A program made the translations under genes and the position numbers. The notes under the pieces are model-generated. The model made no database searches and was not told where the DNA came from. It saw only the letters and a list, made by a program, of their open reading frames with translations. From positions 71,727 to 106,573 of the forward strand of contig NW_014577937.1 in NCBI RefSeq assembly GCF_000485595.1: a stretch of 34,847 nucleotides of DNA, read 5' to 3'. Each line of letters starts with the position of its first letter. Position 1 is the stretch's first letter. The DNA is from Priapulus caudatus. Lineage: Eukaryota; Priapulida; Priapulimorpha; Priapulimorphida; Priapulidae. Shown in pieces: positions 22,201-30,981 of this stretch.

Positions 22201-23297
22201 GCTTAGTCTGATAAAAACATCTGTATGTACATTCAGTAGTGTCTCCTGAATAAGGTGAGTGGACTTTTCCGACGTAATGTCATAGGTGACCGGTGGACGC
22301 AGCACCAGTCTCATTAAGATGCATGTGTGATGACCTACTATGGCTGAAACAGTGACGTCTGTCGCTTATAAACTCACTGACTGTGTAGCTGATCCAACTG
22401 TGTTCTGAACATCTGAGGACTGCATATTCTCACATTTCTTTAATTTGCATTTTACTTTTTTTAGCATTTCTTTTTGCGGTGCCAATTACTGTTGTTTAGT
22501 CTTACTCGGGCCATGCATTCTTTTGTCTACCTTCTTGAATTTTATAAGTTATACCACCCATGGCACCTGTACTGCAAGCAAACCTTCGATGTGGTCAGGC
22601 ACAAATTTTCTGCACACCTTGCATTCTGTTGTATTCTTTTATTTATTACCTTCCAGTGGTAATGAATTTTTAAGAGCTTTTGAACTTCATGTAAGCTTTA
22701 CTCTGTTCTTGTGTGTAATCGGGGTCTGCCTACTGGTAGTATTGTTTTTCTGAATTCCCCGCACAATCTTGCTGTTTCTTCCTTTTGGGTTGTCTTTTAA
22801 ATAAATTTATAAATTTTTGCTAATTATTCGCTTACTTCAGTGCTGTTCAACTCCACAAATCCACTAAAACTGACCGTACTGTAATGATCTGTACTGCCTA
22901 TCGTACTTAAACACACTTTGGTGTTATAAACACACTTACTATCTTCTTGGACTAGTGGCTACTCTGATAACGCTGAAGGGGTCGTTGTCACAGGTACTAC
23001 ATATATGTATCTAAAGTACATGTATGTATACACAATTGTAACGAGTTTACAAAGTTTCTGGTCATACTGTTTACTGAGTCATACATGTTCCGTTACCGAG
23101 TCATACATAATGGTAGTACTGTCCTAAAATTGTCGACAAACGGAAAGGAAGTGCGTAAAACTCAATCAGTTTGATTTACGGCAGTTTACAACATACCAGA
23201 TCATGTTGTTTATCACGTGATTTTTTTGTGATTCAAACGAGCAGTGGTACATATATATGTGATCATGGCCATACTTGTGTGGTAAATTCACAAACCA
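22201..23297. other. No gene identified
   Basis: AT-rich sequence between the gypsy relic and a local duplication. Short open frames at 22445-22753 are hydrophobic and phenylalanine-rich, the usual product of T-rich DNA, with no family signature. The 5' part of the retrotransposon (gag, LTR) might lie here but no conserved block was found. Confidence 0.4.
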
Positions 23298-23627
23298 GTT
23301 GTGTATATACATATATGCATGTAATACCGAATAAGACCATGATCCCTTCAGCCCTAACAACACACTTTGACATAGTAGTAAGTCGTCTTAGAAATAAAGG
23401 AAATTACTGCACTCGCACTGCACTTATTGTTATATATTAACTGTGTTGTACTAATTTGTGTATATACATATATGCATTCCAGTTATTTATGTAATACCGA
23501 ATAAGATCATATATCTTTGAACAGCCCTAACAACACACTTTGACATAGTAGTAAGTCGTCTTAGAAATAAAGGAAATTACTGCACTCACACTGCACTTAT
23601 TGTTATATATTAACTGTGTTGTACTAA
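23298..23627 (+). repeat. Direct duplication of about 155-170 bp
   Basis: Copy 1 (23298-23453) and copy 2 (23456-23627) share TGTGTATATACATATATGCA, then CCCTAACAACACACTTTGAC and GTCGTCTTAGAAATAAAGGA almost without change. Copy 2 has about 17 extra bases after the TATATGCA stretch. Confidence 0.85.
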
Positions 23628-23771
23628 GAGGCTTATTAAAAGTACAAAACATGTTTGTGATGCGCGAAAGTTGGTGGTATTTCTCCACTGTTTATAGGGG
23701 AACATTGTTAGACATCAAAGATGTACTAATTTCGAGCTGCTGAGCCACCATACAGCTTATGCCACCCCTGN

Positions 23772-25785
23772 GCGTGGATCATGGTGGAATGTATGGGGGG
23801 CGGGCGCTGTGTGGATGCATGCTGATGTAATAGAGGGCGGGCGAGCGTGATCAGCATAGCGTGGATAGTATGGGGGCGGGCGTGACGTGGATGTATGAGG
23901 GGCGGCAGCGTGCGTTAGTATGCATGCTTGGATGAATGGGGAGCGGGGCGTGTGTGGATGCATGCGTGGATGTATGGGGCTGGCGTGCGTGGATGCATGC
24001 GTGATCATATGGGGGAGGGCCGAGCGTGATGCATGCTATGGGATGTATGGGGCCGGCGTGATGTGGCATGCATGCGTGGATTGTAATGGGGCGCGCGCGG
24101 TGCGTGGATGCATGCGTGGATGTATGGCGGCGGGGCGTGCGTGGGATGCATGCTGGATGTGAGTGTGCTGGGCTGTGGCTGGATTGCATGCTTGGATGTG
24201 AATGGGGGCGGGCGTGTGGGATGCATGCGGGATGTATGGGGGCTCGTGGGCGTGGATGCATGCGTGGTGTGATGGGGGGGCGGTGCCGTCGCGTGGGATG
24301 CGGTGCGGCGATTGTAATGGGGGCGTATAAAGCCGACGTGTGCATGCAGTGGATGTATGTGGGCGGCGAGCGTGGTATGCATGCGTGGATGTATGGGGGG
24401 GCGTGTGTGGATGCATGCGTTGGGGATGTATTGGGGCGGCGTAGGCGTGGGTGCATGGGCGTGGATGGGTAGTGGGGGCCCGGCGCGGCGTGGATGCATG
24501 CCGTGGATCGTATGGGGCGCGCGGCCGAGCGTGGATGCATGCGTGGATGTATGGGGCGGGAGTGTGTTGTGGATCGGCATGCGTGGATGTATTGGGCCGG
24601 GCGTCGCGTGGCATGTATGCGTGGATGTCTGTGGGGCCGGGCGTGCGTGATGCATGCTGGATGTATGGGGGCGCGCGCGAGCCGTGATCGCAGCCCGAGA
24701 TATACCTGGCGCGGCCCGTCGCGTGGATTTGCATGCGCTCGGAATGAGTATGGGGCCCCGGGGCGTGCGTGGATGCATCGCGGTGATGTATGGGGGCCGG
24801 GCGTGCACAGTGGGATCGCATGCTGGACAGTATGGGGCGGGGCGCGGCGGGATGCATGCGTGGATATATGGGGGGCGGCGTGCGTTGGATGCATGCGTGG
24901 ATGTATGGGGGCGGGCGTGCGTGGGATGCATTGCGTGATGTATGGGGGCGGGCGTGCGTGATGCATGCGTGGTATGTATGGGGGCGGCGTGGGCGTGGAT
25001 GCATGCGTGGATGTATGGGGCGGCGTGGCGTGATGCTGCGTGGATGTATGGGGGCGGGCGTCGGCGTGGATGTTGGGGCGGGCCGTGCGTGGATGGTATG
25101 GGGGCGGGCGTGAAGTGATGCGATGCGTGGAGGTATGGGGGGCGGGCATGCGTGGATTCATGCGTGGGAGTGGTATGGGCGGGCGAGTTGTGGATGCATG
25201 CGTGGGAGTGTTGGGGCGGGCGTGCGTGATGCGATGCGTGGATGTAAGTGGGGCGGGCGTCGTGGAGTGCCAATGTCGTGGATGGTACTGGGGGCGGCGT
25301 GTGGGTGGTGGATGCAATGCGTGGATGGTATGGGGGCGGCCGTGTGGTGGGATGGCATCGGCGTGGCATGGTATTGGGCGGGCGAGGCGTGGATGCATGC
25401 GTGGATATATGGCGGCGGTGCGTGAGTGCATGCGTGATGTATGGGGGGGCGCTGGCGTGCGTGATGCAAAGTGGTGGATGTTGGGGGGGGGCGGCGTGGA
25501 TGATTCGGGGCCTGGCGTGAGTGGGCATGCATGCGTGGGGTGTCATGGGGCAGCGTGCTGGTGCAGTGCGTGGATGTGATGGGGGGTGGCGGCGTGCGTG
25601 GGGAGTTATGGGCGGGCGTGCGTGGATGCGATGCGTGGAGTGAGGCGGGCGGCGCGTGCGTGGATGCGAGTGCTTGAATGTATGGGCGGGCCGGACGTGG
25701 GATGCATGCAGGTGGGGATATATTGGGGGTGCACGGCCGTGCGTTGATGCATGCGTGGGGATGGTATGGGGGCGGGCCGTGCCTC
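23772..25785 (+). repeat. 36-bp satellite array, error-rich, about 55 units
   Basis: Tandem units beginning GGATGCATGCGTGGATGTAT and ending GGGGGCGGGCGTGCGT. Almost every unit carries one or more single-base indels, and the array starts right after a lone N at 23771. Long frames on both strands (for example 23851-25431 and 24005-25963 minus) are products of the repeat. The clean version of the same unit is at 30547-30835 on the other strand. Confidence 0.9.
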
Positions 25786-26126
25786 CGCACTGGAAAAAAT
25801 GATGGACCTGGACTGGATGGAGCGTACCGGACGCGCACTCGACGGAACTGAATAGACGAATAAGACAGACGACGAATAGACGAATAGACAAGACGGACGA
25901 ACAAGATACATGGAATGGAATGTATTGTATTATGGATGTCATTCGATGCATGTTTGTCTTCACATGGCTTCAGGTTGCCTGCGGACGAGGCGTTGACATT
26001 CAACTTCCTCGGGATGCGCGTGCGAGTCGTAAGCGTTGGGCGAGAGCGGAGTGCGTGAGTGCGAGCGAGCAGAAGGGGCGGGGGGTGAAAAAAAATACAG
26101 GGTGCCAAACGTGGGGACGCCGTGCA
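25786..26126. other. Short simple-sequence stretch after the satellite
   Basis: Contains iterations of GACGAATAGAC and TGGAATGGAATGTATTG, then a GC-rich part with a poly-A. No gene supported. Confidence 0.45.
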
Positions 26127-26215
26127 GATATCCCTCCTAGTCAAGGTAGGCTGTGAGATATCCCTCCTAGTCAAGGTAGGCTGAGAGATATCCTCCTAGT
26201 CAAGGTAGGGTGTGC
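26127..26215 (+). repeat. Three tandem 30-bp units
   Basis: GATATCCCTCCTAGTCAAGG followed by TAGGCTGWGA occurs at 26127, 26157 and 26187; the last unit is one base shorter. Confidence 0.9.
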
Positions 26216-28300
26216 CAGGGCCATAGTGGCCTCCCAAAAGTGCCACTGCAAGGAATGATATGTAGGCTGATGCGGGGGGGGGTCGGGGGATACTGGTCCG
26301 CCCGAGGGAACAATTTTGCAAGTAGAGCCTGAATGGCATTTCCTGGCATTTTCAGGCTATGTGTTGAAGAACCATTCTGATCATTTTAAAAGGTCATTTG
26401 TAAATTTGCAAAGAGGAATTGTAGCTAAAGCTGATTGTTTTGACTAAAGTATCTAAAATATATATTATGAGTATGATAACTAATAAAACATTATTACAAA
26501 ATTGTATATACTCATCAGTAATAATTAATGAAAATAAAGTCCTATTTTCAATCTTGCAATTTATAGCTTTCACTATGTACATCTGTTATGTTTTGAAAGT
26601 TTGAATTTGAATAGGCAGCATTGTCATCATTAAGATACACATTCCAAATCTTAGAGGGCACGATATACACTTCTAATTGCATCAGCTATTAATAGTAATC
26701 ACAGAAAGTCCAGTCCGATACTTTGTCATTTTATTTTTTATTATTCGCAATTTTATGCTTTTCTGGCCTTATGGGCGAATTCCAATTCTGAAATTACATC
26801 TTGTTCATCCTACCCTTCGTCACTCAACATATCTCAGGATGCACAATGACATAGAAACCAATAATGATGGTCTTAACTGTGGTCGTGCTGGGTCGGGGGG
26901 GGGGGCCACTCCATTATTATATTTGTATGTGTAGTTATGTGCCTGCGGATGAGACCGCCATTTCACCCTAAGCAGTAAGACATCTCCGTTCCAGTGCTAT
27001 CGCTTTTAAGAATATCTCGTTCCAGAGGCATTTAAGTTTAGTTACTATGGCAGATTCTTACATTTTTGTCTTCGGAGACCCTATAAGTTTTTAGTATTTC
27101 CGTTCCAGTGCATCGTACTTCAGAAGTATCGTGAGCCTGGCCGTCAGGCATGGCACACGTGTGTGTGTGCGTGCGTGCGTGCGTCGCGTGCGTGCCGTGC
27201 GTTGCGTGCGTGCGTGCGTGGCGTGCGTTGCGTGCGTGTGCGTGGCGTTCATTTTCTCTGCTCCTCCGGGTCATGTTTTTTTCTTACTTTCTCCTTTCCT
27301 CTAACGTAATACAACAATAATTAATTTGTTGGTTTCCAGGCTACAGCATAGATTGTTAAAGCAATATCACTGTCCCACCCACCAGTTACCCAGAGACCCC
27401 TCTTTTAAACGTGGTCAGTTGTCATACGCATTGAATTTCAACGAAATCCTAGTTCCGGGAGACCCCATTTTCGAACATAGCCAATTCCACGAGCATACAC
27501 ATTCCAACTAAAACATTAGTTCCATGAGACGCCCCATTTTCAGGTCTGAGTTGTTTCCATGAGCCCCCCACATTTTTAGGCTTACCTTGACATCGTCAGA
27601 CTGAAGTCTATTGTCCGTGGGTCGTCGTCCGTCGTACGTCGTTTCGTATTAAAGTCGTTTCCGTCAACTATTTTGGTTTCGTCAACGATTAACCAGGGAA
27701 CCGTTGACCCCACATAGTTTGAGATTGGGTGTATAAGTTGTTACTGCTGTAGCCCCGGTCACAACGAGGCCCACGACGCAGTTTGTGCAACGACGACGCA
27801 CAGAAAATTTGGGCAAATCGTGGGTTCATCGGGGTCGTACCGCACAGACGTCTACGAAATTTTGAGCATCGGGCATCGACTTGCCGTCGTGAGGGCAAAA
27901 ATTGAACATGCCATCCTATTTTTCGTTGCACGATTTTTGTGGTATCTATGTCTTCTGGCGTTGTCGTGAGTCTGTCCTACAACAGTCTTGCGACAGTCCC
28001 TTTGCGACTTGGTCGTGCGGATTAAATATCTTTCGTGAGTACCAGAAGAATTTTTTTAGTCAAACAATCTACGACTATTGCGCACCGACTGTCCTAGCAA
28101 TGCCTCACGGCTGTCGCAGGACAGTACGTGAGACGTTTGCAGATATTTAATTATATATTATATTTCGTAAGAGGCTCGCACAACATTGGCAAGTCTTCGT
28201 GCGTTAGTCTTTGCGTTAAGTCTTGGCACATATTTTTCGTTTTTGAGGGGTATATAGCTGGGCGAATGAACGCTTGTAATTAAAAGACTACCTGTCCGGC
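26216..28300. other. No gene identified; simple repeats and degenerate repeats
   Basis: Holds G runs at 26273 and 26893, an AT-rich stretch (26400-26900), a CGTG microsatellite (27160-27245), and a loose about 65-bp repeat at 27390-27590 built on GTTCCRKGAGACCCCATTTT-like words. A GC-richer block at 27740-28140 rich in GTCGTRMGAC words may be an unclassified repeat. No exon could be supported. Confidence 0.45.
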
Positions 28301-28511
28301 GCTGAAGAGGATGGCCTTCCACCTGAGGCGACTATGCGTAGCCTTGTTGAGGGGGCGTCTGGAGTGAACTCGCAGCACGACGATAATATACGCTGTTGGG
28401 CTGTGATCCGGGCGCGGAGCAGCGCATGGAACCGGCGAAACCCCGACGTTGGTGGGATTCGTCCGTGATCGAGCGGCGGCCTGATGTTTAGGCAGTAATA
28501 GTACTCTGAAA

Positions 28512-29548
28512 TGGGTCATGCGGATGGAGTGTGGGCCATGTTTCAGGAGCTGTTGCTGCGTGTCGCCCCTCGCATCACCAAAGGGCCCAACTGCTAGGCG
28601 TGCCCGGACCCTCTTGAGCCTGGGCTAATCTGGCCATCCACTCTGCGCTATAGTGGCTACAGGGAAACAGTTATCGCAGCCTGGCATTACTCCTTTCCGT
28701 GTCCCCCACAACACCATCTCAGGGTTTGTTCCGGAGGTTGCCCAGGCCATCGTTGATGAGAACGTTTTGGCGAGACGATCAGACCCCCACCACATCTGAT
28801 GGATGGCGCCAGTGGCAGAGCCGATTCCGAGTCCGGTCGGAATTATGAGCCATTGCTGTGGAGCCATCGATGGCAAACATGTGGCCATCAAGGCACCTAA
28901 GAACACCGGCACCAAGTACTACAATTACAAGGGGTACTTCTCCATAGTCCTGCTAGGAGTGGTTGACGGCAACTACAAGTTCCCTGTGGGCAGACGTTGG
29001 CGCAAGAGGGGTCCTGCATCGGACGCCGGCATTCTCAGCAGTGGCCCGCTGAGAGACGACTGGAAGAGAAGGAGGAACCTTGGCTTCCCTGAGCGGCCCT
29101 CGAACCCTTTCCTGGTGATGACACAACTATCCTCATACTTCCTGGTGGGGGACGACCATTCACCCGCTGCGCCCCTGGATGATGAAGCGTCGGCGGGAAG
29201 GGTGCTCGACCATGACGAGCGCATATTCAACTACCGAACCTCGAGGGCCCGCCGCGTCGTGGAGAATGCCTTTGGAATCCTGGCTCACCGCTGGCGCGTC
29301 CTCCTCACCACCATCCAACTGACGCCCAGACGTGCACAGAAGATCACCTCTGGATGCCTAGTGCTACATAACCTGATGCGTGATCGCTATCCCGGCCTCC
29401 ACGCTGCCGACCTTGACCAGGAGGATGGACATGGAAATGTCATTCCGGGAGCCTGGCGCAAAACGCCATGGACGAGGTCAACCAGGTGACCGGGCCCCAA
29501 GTCACCAAAGAAGGGAAACAAATCCGCGTTTTATCTGAAAAACTTTTA
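28512..29548 (+). pseudogene. PIF/Harbinger transposase (DDE_Tnp_4), frameshifted
   Basis: The uninterrupted part is 28803-29489 (228 codons). It holds the family blocks GAIDGKHVAIKAPKN (D23), NYKGYFSIVLLGVVDGNYKF (D55), ASDAGIL (D74), YFLVGDD (D117), DERIFNYRTSRARRVVENAF (E154) and CLVLHNLM. Upstream, 28525-28590 encodes the N-terminal FQELLLRVAPRITK block and 28690-28765 the VPHNTISGFVPEVAQAIVDE block in different frames, so at least two frameshifts separate them. Within the long frame, the stretch around GRRWRKRGP is shifted: one frame over it reads the usual ADVGARG. A one-base slip after GAWR near 29458 replaces the usual C-terminus, which continues in the next frame to a TAG at about 29552. 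An AATAAA follows at about 29669. Either a recently dead element or sequence errors in a live one. Confidence 0.9.
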
Positions 29549-29829
29549 CAATAGTGACAAGGAAGGCTCCCATGGCAGGATGCTATTATCTGAACACTTG
29601 TGAACTGTGCTCTTTTATAACTTGTAAACTCTGGACTTAACATATTTGAATATAGAATATAACATGTATTCAATAAAATGTTGAATTTTTGAAAAAAACG
29701 CCTGATGTCTTTCTTTTATGAAGAATCATTATCAACAATGCCTATTGATAATGATTCCTATAAACTATGATGCATATAAACTTGTCACACAAAGAGAACC
29801 GAAATAACAAACAAGTGATAAGAGGAAAA

Positions 29830-30086
29830 ATTATATTTCACACATAATAAACACATTATAACATATTCAAACATAATAAATATCAAACATATAAAAACAT
29901 CAAGATCAACATCAACATCAAACATCAATATCAAAAATATCAAACATAATAAAAACAAAATTATATTCACACATAATAAACACATTATAACATATTCAAA
30001 CATAATAAATATCAAACATATAAAAACATCAAGATCAACATCAACATCAAACATCAATATCAAACATATCAAACATAATAAAAAAC
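29830..30086 (+). repeat. Two tandem copies of an AT-rich unit of about 129 bp
   Basis: CACATAATAAACACATTATA followed by ACATATTCAAACATAATAAA recurs with an offset of 129 (29841 and 29970). Units end in short ATCAACATCAAACATCAATA iterations. Non-coding spacer between the two converging Harbinger-side ORFs. Confidence 0.9.
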
Positions 30087-30163
30087 AAATGCAAAAATAG
30101 TAATACACTGAGAGTTCGCGGAAGTAAAAACTACTGTCTGTGTATGCACTGAGATTTTGTCTA

Positions 30164-30437
30164 CTAATCTATGTCCCTCTCTTTATCCAGCGGGTTATCC
30201 GGCGAGTATGGGGAGGCGCCCATGTTGTTTAAGTAGGGAGCTGATGTTGAGCGAGGAGTCTCCTGTGGCCGCTCTGGCCGGGGTTGGGGGTAGCGCCACA
30301 CTGGCGACTGAGGTTGGAGTGCTGTGCTGCTGCTGCTGATGTGCTGCCTGGTTTGCGGCATCAGATGCTCGAATACAATGGGCATGTTCGGGTCTTGCTG
30401 CGAGGTGTATGTGAAACGCGGGGCGCCCAGGCTCACC
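30164..30437 (-). CDS. Unidentified proline/glutamine-rich terminal exon, perhaps Harbinger ORF2
   Basis: Good acceptor TTTTTGTTTCAG at 30438, then 90 codons to a stop at 30164. It begins VSLGAPRFTYTSQQDPNM and becomes low complexity (SSSSTALQPQSPVWRYPQPR). I do not recognise it. It converges on the transposase, the usual placement of the Myb/SANT-like second gene of PIF/Harbinger elements, so it may be that gene's last exon with the DNA-binding part missing. It could instead be the next exon of the A2M/TEP gene, since the phase (0) is compatible, but the peptide has no A2M resemblance. Confidence 0.35.
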
Positions 30438-30546
30438 TGAAACAAAAATATATGGTTCATTAGTTCTGGATAACAATAATTGAATAATTATATATATTTA
30501 TGTATGGTTGTAATCATCCTCTCTCAACAACACAGCTCTGGTGAAG

Positions 30547-30835
30547 GATCGCCCGCCCCCATACATCCACGCATGCATCCACGCACGCCCGCCCCCATAC
30601 ATCCACGCATGCATCCACGCACGCCCGCCCCCATACATCCACGCATGCATCCACACTCGCCCGCCCCCATACATCCACGCATGCATCCACGCATGCCCGC
30701 CCCCATACATCCACGCATGCATCCACTCACGCCCGCCCCCATACATCCACGCACGCCCGCCCCCATACATCCACGCATGCATCCACGCACGCCCGCCCCC
30801 ATACATCCACGCATGCATCCATGCCCGCCCGTCTC
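30547..30835 (-). repeat. 36-bp satellite, 8 clean units, opposite orientation
   Basis: About eight units of the same 36-bp satellite as 23772-25785, here read on the minus strand and almost error-free. One unit is 24 bp. It lies in the intron after A2M/TEP exon 30889-30981. Its long open frames (GRAWMHAWMYGG and PPPYIHACIHAR periods) are repeat artefacts. Confidence 0.95.
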
Positions 30836-30888
30836 CCGGTGAGAGACAGTGAGAGACAGTGAGAGAGAGGAAGCAGCTTGCTACGTAC

Positions 30889-30981
30889 CTGTCCCCTCTT
30901 CACCTGAGCCGCGTCAGCATCCGATTCAGCCTCCTCCGGAACATTCTCAAAGTCGTCGCTATGATCCAGCGTTACCTCGAC
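30889..30981 (-). CDS. A2M/TEP exon: [11 protein letters not shown]
   Basis: 31 codons in phase 0, acceptor CATGTGCAG, donor CAG|GTACGT. It encodes [20 protein letters not shown] then [11 protein letters not shown], aligned with the V-V-LE/IEKSD-F strand after the FNY motif. It is the last recognisable exon of the gene here. Confidence 0.85.

Noticed and set aside
22445-22753. 102-codon phenylalanine-rich frame as a membrane protein
   Set aside because: T-rich DNA gives such frames by chance; no splice context or conserved motif.
23851-25963. Very long minus-strand open frames (526 and 652 codons) rich in H, P, T, R
   Set aside because: They are translations of the noisy 36-bp satellite; multiple overlapping frames on both strands stay open because the unit lacks stops.
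27160-27245. CGTG repeat as a regulatory or Z-DNA element
   Set aside because: Simple microsatellite; nothing in the sequence supports a function.
23772-30835. 36-bp periodic repeats as a CRISPR array
   Set aside because: Units are contiguous with no unique spacers, and the sequence is eukaryotic.
30480-30852. Open frames with PPPYIHACIHAR or GRAWMHAWMYGG repeats
   Set aside because: Satellite translation; the array lies inside an intron of the A2M/TEP gene.
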